Below are positions 1-13,545 of a DNA stretch of 64,000 bases, piece after piece. Positions within the stretch are counted from its first letter, which is position 1. Each line of letters begins with the position of its first letter. The DNA is from Ecdyonurus torrentis (taxonomy: Eukaryota > Arthropoda > Insecta > Ephemeroptera > Heptageniidae): positions 26,845,325-26,909,324 of the forward strand of contig OX439135.1 of NCBI GenBank assembly GCA_949318235.1, written 5' to 3'. A program made the translations under genes and the position numbers. A model generated the notes under the pieces. The model was given only the letters and a program-made list of their open reading frames with translations. It was not told the DNA's origin and ran no database searches.

Positions 1-23
1 TTGGACTTCTGCAACAAATTTTG
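1..23 (+). CDS. CTLD 1, WTSA exon (3' part)
   Basis: The window opens inside an exon that encodes WTSATNF and ends at donor gtaagt in phase 1. It matches the exon at 15136-15174 (WTSASNF). This is the strand just before the long loop of the CTLD fold. The 5' end is outside the window. Confidence 0.75.
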
Positions 24-275
24 GTAAGTTATAATACACTTACAAATTAATAACGACTTTGCTAAAAAAGAGTAATATAAAAGATGACACAAAATTTTGA
101 CATGTATTGTATTTAAATGTACTTTTACTTTAAAATATTTACAACCCCTGATTAGGAAAAATACTGTACTTAAGGATCTTCTAAATTCATGTCAAATAAT
201 TTTACTAAAATTAATTATTAAAAACTAGTAATATTAAATTAGTAAGTATTTATAATTATTTGATATCTTATTCAG

Positions 276-457
276 GTTGCAACAAGGAAAACTGGATTTG
301 GTGCTCCAGTGGTGTCAAGTTAGCAGAATACGTGACATGGCAAAATTTACAGGGAGTTGATACTATTTCAAATATGAGGAACTGTGCATCATACGATGCG
401 CAAAAATTAAAATTGCATAAAATACCTTGCGATCGTCATCTTTATTTTGTATGCAAG
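276..457 (+). CDS. CTLD 1, C-terminal exon
   Basis: 182 nt from acceptor ttcag to donor gtaatt, phase 1 to 0. It encodes GC-x4-WIWCSSG, then NCASYD, IPC and LYFVCK, which is the C-terminal half of a CTLD. NCA, IPC and FVC give three of the four classical CTLD cysteines. Two further cysteines (GC and WC) are family-specific. There is no EPN/QPD or WND calcium-binding motif. Length and phase equal those of the CTLD 3 exon at 17869-18050. Confidence 0.85.
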
Positions 458-1102
458 GTAATTGTATATAGTGAAATAGATATATTACTACTCATGAAAA
501 ATTACTTATTAACATGTATTATATAAAAATCATATTTTGAAACGATGCGTTGTTTTTACAATGTAGTTTACTAAATAAATGCTGCAAATAAAGTATGCAG
601 CCATTATCCGACCATACATAACCGTTAAACGATTGCTGTTAGAATATGGATAAAAAAATATTGTAAAGAGCTAAAGGAGCAGTGCGGCATTAGAAATATC
701 TAATTTTTTCCTCTATTTGCGACTCCTGATAAAAATAAATATATTTGAATATATAAGTTGTTATAAATACTGTAGGAAAATTTTTAAAAAGCAAAATAAA
801 AGGGGTCTTCCTGTAATTTTTTTTTTAAAACTTCATTGGAATTATATTCCTAGGCATATTAGAGAAATTTAAGGTAGAGAGCAAGACTTTTTTGCACATT
901 TTACTTTTGCATCCATAGCAGTGGTCTTTGAATCGAATTTAAATGAAATTAGGATTCACAAGCAGTAGAATTTATAAGGATAAGGTAAATTCTGTATTAT
1001 TAAGTAATATCTATATCAATTAGTTTAAATGTTTTAAAACATTTTTTAATTTTTTTTATATGTATAATATTTATAAATATTTTTATACATATTTTTTTTA
1101 AG
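458..1102 (+). other. Intron
   Basis: AT-rich intron with poly-T runs. I see no gene or clear repeat in it. Confidence 0.6.
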
Positions 1103-1156
1103 AACAATACCAAGAGTTTAGAAACAGGATGCATCTCTGAGTCTTGTTCAAAAAGC
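1103..1156 (+). CDS. Linker exon after CTLD 1 (C-x4-C)
   Basis: 54 nt, phase 0 to 0, between acceptor tttttttaag and donor gtaaga. It encodes NNTKSLETGCISESCSKS. The C-x4-C spacing and the position match the linker exons at 8047, 34544 and 55753. NNTK is a possible N-glycosylation site. The exon was found by looking for the counterpart of those linkers, so it is a homology-based call. Confidence 0.65.
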
Positions 1157-1678
1157 GTAAGAAAAAATCTTATTATTTTTTACTTGAGAAATTTATAGCA
1201 GAATAACTTTGAAAAGTGTCTTAAATATCTACAGTTTCACGTTGCTTGGACTATACGTACTGCAACGTAACTTATATAGGTTAAAAATAAAGAAGCCTGT
1301 CAAGTTTTATTGTAACTTATCTTTCTACTTAACTGATGAAAAATTACCCTGCAATTTTGGAAGAATGTTGTTTTTAAAAACTGATGATAAAACTCTTTAA
1401 AAACGTTTTATGACACTTTTTATACTAAAAAAATATCTTTAAAGCAAATGTAAAGAGTTACACTAAAGATGGTTATTTTTTTTAGATGGCAGCACAATAT
1501 TTTATAAGTAGAATACAATTACGTTTTCCAATGTTGACCTTTTTTTTTTTTTTTTGCTCAAAATGTAACTGTTTCTCTATCTACGGCTCCTAACCTTCTT
1601 TATTTAGTTGTATTACACCAAATCTTTATTTTAATGCTTAAATTGTAAAAGTTCATCCAAAAATTTAATTTTTCTTAG
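1157..1678 (+). other. Intron
   Basis: AT-rich intron with a 17-nt poly-T run near 1540. Nothing else is recognised. Confidence 0.6.
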
Positions 1679-1700
1679 GCAATTGTTGATCCAGCTGCAC
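1679..1700 (+). CDS. Micro-exon before CTLD 2
   Basis: 22 nt, phase 0 to 1, between ttcttag and gtaaga, encoding AIVDPAA plus one base. Same length, phase and position as the micro-exon at 42184-42205 ahead of CTLD 4. The phase is what links the phase-0 linker to the phase-1 N-terminal exon. Confidence 0.6.
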
Positions 1701-2557
1701 GTAAGAAATATTTACTTATAAATTGTTATATTTAGAAACTTTTTACAATAAGTTAGCTCGAAAATTAATATTTTAAGTTCAAATTGTATATTTAAATATT
1801 CCAAGACCTACAATTTAAATGTTTCAAGTATTTAACATTAAACAAGACATTTATTGAAGAAAATATACCTGAAGTTTTAAATTGTTAAATTACGAAAAAA
1901 TAATCAGTCATTATTATCAAATATAACATTTATTTACGATTAAAATATGTGTAACTTAAGTCTTTATAACTTAATTGTTAAAGCAGTTTAATTCACATTA
2001 ATTAAATTTTGGCAAATAATTGAAAAGTAAATTTTTAATTTAATTTTGGTTAAAACCTATATTATTTTTTCTTTAAATAAATGAAAAAAATTCTTTTTAA
2101 AAAGTTATTGTTCAAAGTTTTTTGCTTTCTTAACAATAAATTCATATTTTTTGACTTTTAAAAGTAATATAGTTTGTAATTTTGATTTTATAAACAATGT
2201 GTGCTTTATAAAATATTTTAATAGTAAAATATGCTTAATAAGAAAAGTATTTGATGACATTAAAATACAGTTACTTTTTAAAGCCCTCCAAAAAATACAT
2301 CATTATAAGACTAATCTTGTAAAATTAAATACAAAACGTTATTTTTAATTGTTGTTAAGATAATTTGCGCAAGATTCTTATGATGAATGTTGACCAAATT
2401 ACAAAATTAACATAAAAAATTAAAGATCTTTTTATTTCAGTTTGCAATACAATACAAAAAAAACACAGATAAACACAGTCAAGTAAATTCATATTCCCAA
2501 TACATATTTGTTTTCGCCTTTTTGAAATACCAACATTTGTCACCAATCAATAAACTT
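1701..2557 (+). other. Intron
   Basis: Very AT-rich sequence with many small direct A/T motifs. No gene or defined element seen. Confidence 0.55.
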
Positions 2558-2721
2558 AACAGTTTGCAATTCGTTATCATAGAATATGAATGTTTTATCT
2601 GTAAAAAAAATTGATGCAATTCTGAGCCTTATGTTAATAACAAAAAAGGCTCAGAATTGCAACAATTTTTTTTGCAGATACGACATTCTTATTCTGAGGT
2701 GACGAATTGTGTTGCAATCTT
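2558..2721. mobile_element. Hairpin MITE
   Basis: Two roughly 75-bp arms face each other across a 15-bp loop. The left arm holds TTGATGCAATTCTGAGCCTT and the right arm its near-complement, and outer parts TTGCAATTCGT / ACGAATTGTGTTGCAA also pair. No coding capacity. Family not recognised. Confidence 0.65.
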
Positions 2722-2914
2722 AGAATTAGTCTTAAAAAGTTGAATGAATATAATTGCAATAAAATTAAGTATTGAAGTTTCAGTTTTAGTATAATTATTA
2801 TATTTTAAATCGTGAAAATCATAATTATAAAAAAATTGATTATTAATAAAAATTAATATATTTATTAACAAGTAAAAGTGAAACTCAAACATGATAAAGG
2901 TTTTTATTTTACAG

Positions 2915-2982
2915 CAATTAGTAATAATTTTCAAAGCATTGGAATTGTCTGTGGAAGAGCTTATGTATACAGCTTAGAACAG
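2915..2982 (+). CDS. CTLD 2, N-terminal exon
   Basis: 68 nt, phase 1 to 0, from tttacag to gtaagt. It encodes ISNNFQSIGIVCGRAYVYS followed by LEQ. The pattern F-x2-[IL]-G-x2-C-x4-Y is shared with the exons at 11009 and 43379. This is the opening strand of the CTLD with one extra cysteine. Confidence 0.75.
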
Positions 2983-3703
2983 GTAAGTAATATTAAAATG
3001 CTAAGAACACTTTTAACAAAAAAATAATATTATAATATTTCCTAATAATAAAATTTTGAATTACTAGAAATTTTTGTTAATTCCATCTCTTTTCATAAAG
3101 TAATAATTTAATCATTATAAATTCAAAAGTTTTTAATTAATGCGTGCCAAAAAAGCTGAGCTGTGAAGTTCCATAATATTTTATGAATAAAGAATAAAAG
3201 ATAAATTAATATTTGTGGCCAAATTGTTATTAAGGTTTACATATTTTTTAACATAAGAACATTTTTATTTTAAATGCAGTTTTAGGTTTAAATAAAATAA
3301 AAATAAATCTTTTAAAAAATAATATAGCGAGACAGTTGTAATCTTTGAATACTTTTGTATGTTGCATTATTATAATTATATTATAGCATAGGGGAATAGT
3401 TAGAATAAATAGTTTACAGTGCGTTAGCTGAATTTCAAAACAGATGAAAAGCTTGGATCATTCTCCTGTGGAACACAGATCTGTGTACTTATAGGATCAC
3501 ATTAAACATATTTTTTATATTGTCTTTGCTTATTTACAATTTAAAAAAAAGCAATTTTTGGAATTTTTTTAAGAAATTTTTATTAATTCATATTTAAGAC
3601 ATACGAATAACAACATAGATTCAGGATTGCTTACTGATTGACCGCAAATTTTTAAGTATAGTTTTGAAAATTAAGAGTAACATATATACACACTATAGTA
3701 ATA
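2983..3703 (+). other. Intron
   Basis: AT-rich intron. No gene or defined element recognised. Confidence 0.55.
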
Positions 3704-4902
3704 CAAAGTGTTTATAAAAAATGGTCCGTTTTTAAACGCAAATTACATGATGACAAATTTATGAAAAATGAAACTTTTTATACAACAAATCAATGCCTAT
3801 ATTTAGAAAAATTAAAAAATAACAATGAAAACTTTGTACAGCAACTATACTTCTGTTGAGAAGAAAAAGAATGAAAAAACAGAGAAATAAAAAAACCATC
3901 CGTATTTTTCAGACGAAAAAAGCTGCAATCATCTTCAATAAATTGCCATTGTTAAAAGTACTGCTTTACTTTATGTTAAAAAACAAAAACAATTACCTTA
4001 AAGCTTCTCCATGTGAGCACCATTTCCAGCTGGGCACTGGTGCAGACACATTTTCAGATTCCGCCATACGTTTTTCCAGCACGACAGGTGTCCCGGAGCG
4101 GATAGCTGCGGTGATACGCTGGTTTGCTGCTAGATAACTTTGATAGTTTGCACTGGAGTCTTGGACACGATATCTTTCACGTATTCCCACAGAAAGAAGT
4201 CGGTGGTTTGAGATCAGGAGTCCGTGGGGCCCATGCTGTCGGTCCATTTTTACCGAACCAACGGCCTGGGAAGGCTTTGTTAAGATTCTGTGTAACATAC
4301 CTTGACAAATACGGTGGAATACCATCTTGCTGAAACGTGATTCTAAATCCCCATTTTTCCCGTTCATTCATATGGGTTTCACGGTCTCCTTAGCTCATAA
4401 TACATGACTTTTTCATGTGCAGATGTCTGAAAAATATCGTTATTATAACTCCAGTGCACACTAACAGAGTTCTCAAGCATCGATGCAGCGCATCACTGAA
4501 GCTATCCGCTCCGTTACACCAGACAAGCTAGAGAACGTATGGCAAGAACTGATGCGTCTAAAGCTGTGCCGAGTTACAAATGGTGCTCACGTGGAGAAGC
4601 CTTAAAATCATGTTTTTTGATATTATTTTTTAACTTGAAGTAAATAAAGATTTTAGCAAAGGCGAATTATTACAGGTTATTGAAGCTCTTTGCACCTGAA
4701 AACATGCAGATTTAGGCGCCCCAATCATTTTTTATTCTTTTTCTTCTTAACATATGTGTAATTCACGAAGAAGATTTTATTTGTTTGTTTTTGTCTTGCC
4801 GAAATATAGGCGTTAGTTTGATATATAAAAAGTTTCATTTTTTATTCATAGTCATATTGTAATTTGCGTTTAAAAACGGGCCATTTGTTTTAAACACCCT
4901 TG
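3704..4902 (-). mobile_element. Foldback DD41D-type mariner relative, 1199 bp
   Basis: Flanked by TA and bounded by inverted termini: CAAAGTGTTTATAAAAAATGG at the left and the complement of CAAGGGTGTTTAAAACAAATGG at the right, with shared GTTTTTAAACGCAAATTAC inside. The arms are about 470 bp long. The unpaired middle (about 4170-4440) carries, on the - strand, broken transposase with FQQDGIPP, FPGRWFGKNGP and PRTPDLKPP. Counting from FQQD to the degenerate third catalytic position gives a DD41D spacing. Both arms carry the same transposase C-terminal piece, RI...AIRSxTP...SWKWCSHGEA on the left and a matching one on the right. Frames are broken, so it cannot be autonomous. Confidence 0.8.
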
Positions 4903-4914
4903 TATAAACCAATA

Positions 4915-5098
4915 AGAGTGCACTTTCGGAAGAAGGTGTTTTAAGTTAGTACGTTTTGTGGTATGGTGACAGTACGGTCGATGTTGCTATCGACACCACA
5001 TCATTCTAATCGATCATTCTGCCACCATACCAGATTACTGTTGAACTAAAGTTTTCTTCGTTTCACCTATTGTAATCTCTCTCTTCTGAAGTGCACCC
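4915..5098. mobile_element. Short hairpin MITE
   Basis: Outer pair AGTGCACTTTCGGAAGA / TCTTCTGAAGTGCAC and inner pair TGTGGTATGGTGAC / GCCACCATACCAG make a 180-bp imperfect hairpin. It lies just 3' of the foldback element. A further TTTAAACACCCTTTA follows at 5103-5118 and resembles that element's end, so this may be an attached fragment. Confidence 0.5.
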
Positions 5099-5313
5099 CC
5101 ACTGATTTAAACACCCTTTATGTTTAGTTGTAAGTAATAATTTCTTCTCAATAAAGAACACTTACGAAAGTAAAAGTAATAAAACTTAATCAAGTTTGTA
5201 AAATGTAGGGAAAATAATTTAGTTAACGTTGTCATTGCAGTTATATATTTTTAATAACATTAACATTTTATTTTAGAAAGTTACAGAAAAAATAAATGAC
5301 TGTTAATTTTCAG

Positions 5314-5416
5314 GAAAGTTTATTGATGTCAAAACTAAAATGTTGTGATGTAAACATGGAGTTACTTGCAATAGAAACCAGTGAGAAACGGGCATGTTTA
5401 ATGAAATTGCTTAAAA
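5314..5416 (+). CDS. CTLD 2, CC exon
   Basis: 103 nt, phase 0 to 1, between ttttcag and gtaagt. It encodes SKLKCCDVNMELLAIET, then RACLMKLLK. This is the helix-1/helix-2 region of a CTLD in its 'CC-x3-M-x-LL-[SA]-[IL]-E' version, with a downstream extra Cys. Length and phase are the same as the CTLD 3 exon at 11166. Confidence 0.8.
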
Positions 5417-6313
5417 GTAAGTACATTACCTTGCAATCATTGAAAAACTCATTATGTGGAACCACTATGTATGTACATCACGTATTAAAAAATTTACTTT
5501 ATTAAGAATACAAATACAGAACACATACCAATTGGTCAAGACATGAAGCTAGTAATCCTATGCGATTATTAAACAGAATGCAAATTAGAGAAAAGGAACA
5601 ATTAATAGGCTAACAAAATTTAAAAACTTTACTAATATTCAAATAAGACCAAGAAGTGCAGCAATTAACACTTCTCTTACCGTTAGTGTCCATATTCCTA
5701 AAAATAATAATAAACACTGTACTGCATAACGAAAAAAGTAATCTTATAATTTAATGGCTGTGAAAAGAAACATGTTCTTAGCAACGGGTACGCATATAAG
5801 AACTCTTTTGTGTAAATTGTGTATAGAAAAATACATAAATAGAGAATTGAAATTACTTTTGCACAAAATAATTAATAATGAAATTGTATTTATTAATAAG
5901 AAATTTAATTTTTTGAAATTTATTTACTGATTAGAATGCTTTGTATTAAAACGTTAATAGAATCTAAAAATTAAATCTTTCAAAATGTTTCTGAGGTGAA
6001 CAATTTAAAATTCGATACAGATTTAAAGCGATTTAAACGATATAATAATTAATTAAAATTCATTTATTTTGCAAGCCAGTTTACTTGAAAGAATTCTTAA
6101 TGATTAAATGGTTTTTATATTTTGAGCGACTATTTACAGTACTGATTGATATCACTTCCACCTTTTATGCAAATAAACCAAATATAAAAAAAACTACTAA
6201 CGGTTCCTACTATTTTAAATTTTAGTTATGAAAACAGATATTTAGGGATTGGAGTAAAAAATCAAGAAATAGAAGGAAAGGGTAAGAAAGCAGAGAAGAG
6301 GATCGGAAAGAGG
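5417..6313 (+). other. Intron
   Basis: AT-rich intron sequence becoming purine-rich after about 6240. No gene seen. Confidence 0.5.
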
Positions 6314-6580
6314 GTGGGGGAGGGGAGGGGAGGGAACATCCTTTTTACTCATTCCTTTCTACTCCTCTCCTCTCCTCTCCTCTCCTCTCCTCTCCTCTCC
6401 TCTCCTCTCCTCTCCTCTCCTCTCCTCTCCTCTCCTCTCCTACAACAGAGGGTGGGGGAGGGGAGGGGAGGGGAGGGGAGGGGAGGGGAGGGGAGGGAAG
6501 AGGAGAGGAGAGGAGAGGAGAGGAGAGGAGAGGAGAGGAGAGGAGAGGAGAGGCGTAGAAAGGAATGAGTAAAAAGGATG
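6314..6580. repeat. Inverted purine/pyrimidine simple repeat with G-runs
   Basis: A GGGGA block (6314-6335), a (TCTCC)n block (about 6361-6440), a second GGGGA block (about 6450-6497) and a (GAGGA)n block (about 6498-6553). The outer flanks ATCCTTTTTACTCATTCCTT and AAGGAATGAGTAAAAAGGAT are inverted copies, so the tract is a stem-forming palindrome with four-run G-quadruplex potential. Confidence 0.85.
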
Positions 6581-6789
6581 GTCCTAATTATTTTTAATAA
6601 CGATTTTCTAAAAATAATATGCATTGAAAATTATAAAATTATTTTAAATAATTGTTTTCGTTTATCTGTTGATCAAGAGTTTAAAAAAAAATTACTTCGG
6701 CAGGAGTTGCAAATATTAAAAAGTCTTATATTACGATTTAACAACACAATTTTCATCATAAAAGTTATAAGTTATTGTAATATTTTCAG

Positions 6790-6992
6790 GTATCAATATT
6801 AACGTCAGTGCGATGTACTGGGTCAACGCAGAGAGCACTGACCGTGGCTGGGTATGGTGCTCAAGTGGAGAAACAATGATGACGTCACTGGAGCAAGAAA
6901 TGACAAAGAAAAAATGTGCAGCAGTGACTCTAAATAAACATATTGATTTCTATCCACACCATTGTAAAAATAAACTTCATTATATATGTGAG
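6790..6992 (+). CDS. CTLD 2, fused WxxA + C-terminal exon
   Basis: 203 nt, phase 1 to 0, between ttttcag and gtaaca. It encodes MYWVNAESTDRGWVWCSSG, then KKCAAVTL, HHCKN and LHYICE. The MYWVNAES stretch replaces the separate WTSA exon of CTLDs 1 and 3, so this unit lacks that intron. There are no calcium-site motifs. Length and layout match CTLD 4 (54167-54369). Confidence 0.85.
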
Positions 6993-7630
6993 GTAACATG
7001 TTTTTAAATACTAAGTCCTAGATAAAATTACTATGTTATCATTCATTATATTGAAATAAATATCATTATTTAGTGATTAATTTTTGTGTAATTTTCTTGG
7101 ATCAAATTTTAATGGTTGACTTATAAAAGAGAAGAGCAGTGAAGTTTTACAGTGAAGTGACAACTTCGTGTTTTAGGGAGATATGCAATACATAAGTTTT
7201 TCAAAAAAAAAGTAAAATGCTTCAAATACCCCAAATTAGGAGCCTAAAAATACTATTGGGCAGTAAGTAAGCTGTAATATTGTAGGTAGCATATCAAGTC
7301 TTCCGGATAGAATTTTCGTTGTAGAGTTTTTTTGTGATACGACCTTGAATCTTATCTGTACTTTTCATAGAGCTCATAGTCACATGGCAAAATAAACTCT
7401 ATTACGACAATTCTATTCAAAAGAACTGATATACTAAGGTTAACAGTTAGGTTACTTTGACTGGTTGTTTCAAAACATAAATTTGAGTCTGGTCATACTA
7501 TATGGGTCTGCCTGAAACTTAGATTTGTCACTTACCTGTTAAGGTTCTCTAGACAGGAGCAACAAAATAAAACAAGAGAATGTGAAAAATTGAAATAAAA
7601 TTGAAAAAAATCGAAGTTCAGCTAAAAATA
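6993..7630 (+). other. Intron
   Basis: AT-rich intron. No gene or defined repeat recognised. Confidence 0.5.
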
Positions 7631-7845
7631 ACATATCGACGTCTACGCGGCATTTCGGTACTAGTGCAATCTTCACGGGTGCCTTTTTGGCACATGTGTA
7701 TTCTCCGCGCTCACCTTTTTTTAACAATCTTTATACGCTTAGCCTGTACAGATGTGCCATTAGTAGGCGTGGCGTAGATTGCACATGAGCCAAAAAGGCA
7801 CCCGCGGATATCGCACAAGTTTCGAAATGCCGCGTAGCCCTCGAT
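7631..7845. mobile_element. MITE with CATATCGA...CTACGCGGC ends
   Basis: Inverted arms of about 60 bp: CATATCGACGTCTACGCGGC on the left, and GCCGCGTAGCCCTCGATATG on the right. An inner pair also matches, GGGTGCCTTTTTGGC / GCCAAAAAGGCACCC. The ends resemble those of the 2.6-kb element at 50646-53226. No coding sequence. Confidence 0.7.
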
Positions 7846-7881
7846 ATGCTGACTGAAGACATATCTTGACGTTACTTTCAA

Positions 7882-7985
<104 letters not shown>

Positions 7986-8046
7986 TATACATTGTCTTAA
8001 AAAAATTTGCATTCTTTTATTATATTTCTTGTTATATCTATTTCAG

Positions 8047-8106
8047 GCCTCTGTTTTAAAAAATAAAAATTCTAATTGTAAGAAAACAAAATGCATAAAA
8101 TGTGGG
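8047..8106 (+). CDS. Linker exon between CTLD 2 and 3
   Basis: 60 nt, phase 0 to 0, between tttcag and gtaaga. It encodes a Lys-rich segment ending NCKKTKCIKCG. The C-x4-C spacing matches the other linker exons, and a third Cys follows as in the last linker (55753). Confidence 0.7.
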
Positions 8107-9053
8107 GTAAGACATTGTTTTTTTAAATTTTTTTTTAATTTATATTACAATGAAATTTTAATCAACTTGAAAAAAGGCAGATGGGTGTTCTTGGTTACAT
8201 ATATTTTTTAAATATTTTTTGTTTCCATCAAATTACGCAGTTTACAGTAACTGATATCATATAACAGATCAACAATCAGAATTTTTTTTATATATATTTT
8301 TGTATAAATATTTTGTTTAATTATTAGTTATTATTTATTAGCTAGTTAGTTAATTTCTTTTAACTAATTTTTTGAACTAACTAAGATTTTGCTACTGTAG
8401 CTTTTAAATCATTAGTACATGAAAAAAATTAAAATATTATTCAAAATCTTATGAATGAATTTCCTGTATGTATAAAAAATCTTCTGGAAAAATGTAAATA
8501 AAAGAAAAACTTTGAAAAATAGTGCAATAAATTAGAAAAAGTTATTATTTATTTTTAGACATACAGTAATTAGTAACTAAATGCATAAAAAATAAACATT
8601 TTAAAAAGTAATTAACAGTTTATAAAAAATGGTAAACAATCAACTCTTTACAAATTAAAATATTTTCTTTAAATATCCGATAAATTTATTAAAAAAAGTT
8701 TTACAAATAACTTGTTCAATCCTTTCCTAACGTGTGTCAAAAATTGTAGATTAAAACTATTATCTAATTAATGCTATTTAATCCGTAAATTAGCCCAAAT
8801 TTGCTAAGAAGGCCAAAACTAAATAAATGTTGTTTTTAAGTTATTTAATTTGTCCCTAAATTTAAAATTCATAATGTAACATTTATATATTTCCAATCTC
8901 CTTGCAATTATATATAAACTAAAAGATGGCCAATGTTAAATTTTATACATGGAATAGTTGACAATCTTCAAAACTTGCAAACTTGTCAAAAACAGCCATA
9001 TTTGACTAAACAGAGCATTACTATACTAACAACAACATTTTATATATTTCCAG
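8107..9053 (+). other. Intron
   Basis: AT-rich intron. Nothing recognised. Confidence 0.55.
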
Positions 9054-9087
9054 AAAGCAATATTATTATCAAATTATCGTGCAAATG
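9054..9087 (+). CDS. Micro-exon before CTLD 3
   Basis: 34 nt, phase 0 to 1, between ttccag and gtgagt, encoding KAILLSNYRAN plus one base. It fills the micro-exon position of the repeat unit and has the right phase. It is longer than the 22-nt versions before CTLDs 2 and 4. Confidence 0.6.
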
Positions 9088-9130
9088 GTGAGTTATATAT
9101 TATATCAGTTTTGTAGTCTTAAACTTCAGC

Positions 9131-9530
9131 TGGTATTGCCGAGTGGTAAAAGCAGCTGACTCGCAACTCTGTACTCCTCATCGAGTATAGCTTTGAGCCA
9201 CTGCTGGGTGCGTACGTCAAGTGTCAGAGCATAACACGTTGCATGATGCATGTTTACATGCATTCCATGACGAGGCTATGCATTCGGGAGGTGCATGAAT
9301 GTTGTGACTGCACCGACCAGCCTGCCTAGATGTTTCGACGGTTTCTCTAGGCTGTCTTGTGAATGCCGGGATGTGTACTTAGGCCGTGGCTAGGCCGAGT
9401 GTTCTTTTCCATTATTTATAAAGTCCTTACCAGTCGATAAGACAATGTCTTGACTAGGACTAGGATTTGTGTATAGTACGATAACGCAATATGGCAAGCA
9501 AAAAAAAAAAAAAAAATTAAAAAAAAAAAT
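9131..9530 (+). mobile_element. tRNA-derived SINE with A-rich tail
   Basis: Starts with TGGTATTGCCGAGTGGTAAA, a box-A-like tRNA head. A degenerate box B (GCTTTGAGCC) follows about 50 bp later, then a unique body, and it ends in an A-rich tail (9499-9530). A body segment (GTACTTAGGCC...TTTTCCATTA...AAAGTCCTTACC) recurs at 37594-37650, showing that it is a dispersed family. Exact target duplications were not identified. Confidence 0.7.
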
Positions 9531-9819
9531 GTGGTAAGTTCATATAACGTAAACTGGTTATTTCTACATTACGCCTAAATATAGGCATTTAAAAATTTGT
9601 ATACAATATTGCAATGCTTTAAGTACTGTGAACTAAACAATAATGACATTATAATAAAATGTTTAAAGTAAATGACGTCATAAGCGTTAGAATCACAAAG
9701 GATTAAATGTTAAACTTGGCTGTTAATATTTTTATTTAGTACAAATAAAAGTGACGATATTAACGTTAAAATTTTAATGCTTTGTCGCATATTAAACATT
9801 AATTCCACAGTACTTAAAG
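9531..9819 (+). other. Intron
   Basis: AT-rich sequence, nothing recognised. Its last 8 bases (9812-9819, ACTTAAAG) are the left target duplication of the next element. Confidence 0.6.
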
Positions 9820-10711
9820 CAGGGGCGGATCCAGGAATTCTGTTTGGGGGGGGCGATCTCCTAGAAAATTAACCATGTAGGACCGGGGGGGGGGGGGGGG
9901 GTAGCGCGCCGCAGGCGAAAAAATTTATTTGACCACGCCCCTTTTTGGAAAAAATTGCAAAATTAGTATGCCTTTGAAAAAATATTCTTGAATTGCAAAT
10001 TTTTTTATTTGGTAGTTTTTTTTTTTTTTTTTTTTTTTATGTAAGCAAAAAAAAAAAAAAAAAAAGTAAAAGTTGGACAAATGATTTCTGAAATATTTTC
10101 AATTTTCATCTCTTTGTAAAATTATTAATGTTATTTCACTGAAAAAAAAACAAACAAACAAACAAACAAACAAACTTGAAAAAAATAGCAACATTTAAAT
10201 AAATTATTAATATTGTGTATTATTTTATTATTATTATTTTATTTTTTATTATTATTATTTTTATAAACCAATTTACTAAAAATTGTTAAAAATTGTTTTG
10301 CAATTTTTAAAACTATTATGATATTGTAAAACATAAAACTTATATTTAGATTGAAAAATATTTTGAGATAAAAATTATAAAATTTACATGAAAGTAATTT
10401 TTTTTTTATAGTTCTTACGAGCAAAATATTTCGTAGATGTCCAAGTATTAACAGAACTATATCTCAGATATATTACCCTGATGACATGACAATTATTAGA
10501 CTAGGGGATGTTAAAGAAATTTTTTTTTTTATACTGTATTTACTGTCATCAGGATTCAAACGCTTATCCAGCAATAAAAGTTGCGCCGAAGGCGCAAAAA
10601 AAATTTTTTTTTGACAAATTTTTTTTCAACTTTTGCTCATTTTTTTCCACCCACGCGGGCCGTTTGGGGGGGGCGGTCGCCCCCACCGCCCCCCCCCTGG
10701 ATCCGCCCCTG
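9820..10711. mobile_element. hAT-type non-autonomous element, 892 bp
   Basis: Perfect 16-bp inverted ends, CAGGGGCGGATCCAGG and its complement, flanked by a perfect 8-bp direct repeat ACTTAAAG (9812-9819 and 10712-10719). An 8-bp duplication is the hallmark of hAT transposases. The interior has poly-G, poly-T and poly-A runs and a CAAA repeat, with no transposase. Confidence 0.92.
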
Positions 10712-11008
10712 ACTTAAAGCTATGAAAAACTGTGTACAACCTTTCAAACGCTTACTTTGAACTGTGAATAATATATACTAACAAGATTGCAAAAAGTAAC
10801 GTTGAAAGTAACATCATAGTTATGGACATATTTGTTTTAATAGAATCATTATAATTTAGGTTTTATATGAAATAATATACCGTTAAGTTTTTTATAAAAT
10901 GTTACAATCATCAACAATGATTATAATTATTAATACTGCAACAATTTTTGCTTTTATGTATTAATTTCAAAATATTCTAGATTACAATTAAATATCTGTA
11001 TTTTACAG

Positions 11009-11076
11009 AACTACAAAATGAATATACACTTTTGGGAAGTAACTGCGGTTTAAAATTATACCAAAGCAAGAAAAAG
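11009..11076 (+). CDS. CTLD 3, N-terminal exon
   Basis: 68 nt, phase 1 to 0, between ttttacag and gtgtgt. It encodes ELQNEYTLLGSNCGLKLYQ then SKKK. It shares the LG-x2-C-x3/4-Y pattern and exact length with the CTLD 2 exon. The donor gtgtgt is weaker than usual. Confidence 0.75.
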
Positions 11077-11165
11077 GTGTGTATAGCTTAAAAATTTGTC
11101 TGTAATAATATTATGTTTGAGCAAATTTATATTAATATAGTATTAAGTAAAATATTTTTTTACAG

Positions 11166-11268
11166 TTAAAATTACACAACGCATTTCAACAATGTTGTAG
11201 TTTACAAATGAAATTATTAAGCATTGAGAATAATGAAAAGCTGGAGTGTATTAAATCAATGTCACAAG
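11166..11268 (+). CDS. CTLD 3, CC exon
   Basis: 103 nt, phase 0 to 1, only 89 bp after the previous exon. It encodes NAFQQCCSLQMKLLSIEN followed by a LECIK segment. The match to the CTLD 2 exon (KCCDVNMELLAIE, ACL) is clear, including the fourth downstream Cys. Confidence 0.85.
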
Positions 11269-13061
<1,793 letters not shown>

Positions 13062-13545
13062 GTTTGCAACCATTGCCGAATTCGCTCATTGGCCGAAATA
13101 AGTGACTACGTCGCGGCGTGGCAATGCATTTTTGCACAGATCCGAAATGCATCGTAATTTTGACCACGTTGCGGAGTGGTTTTTAACAAATGCCAAATTT
13201 TTGGCAAATACATTTTAGCCAGTTCGTGGAGTGGTTTTTGATAATTGCCACGCTGCAGCGTGTTCAAAATGTTTAATACGCACGTTACGATATTCAGTAT
13301 AAGTATGAATAATATCATATATTGTTTTATTATTATAACACATCATTTTATATTATGGTTTTTAGTTAATTAAAATATTTATAAATTTATTAAAATGATT
13401 TGTTATTAAATTTGACAAAAAAAATGTCTATGGTCAACATTACGATGCACATAAGTGCTGAATTTCGGATCTTGGCAAAATTGCATTTCCACGCTGCGAC
13501 GTGGTCACCTATTTCGGCCAATGAGCGAATTCGGCAATGGTTGCC

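Noticed and set aside
9131..9220. Functional tRNA gene
   Set aside because: Box B is degenerate, there is no cloverleaf, and the sequence continues into a SINE body with an A-rich tail.
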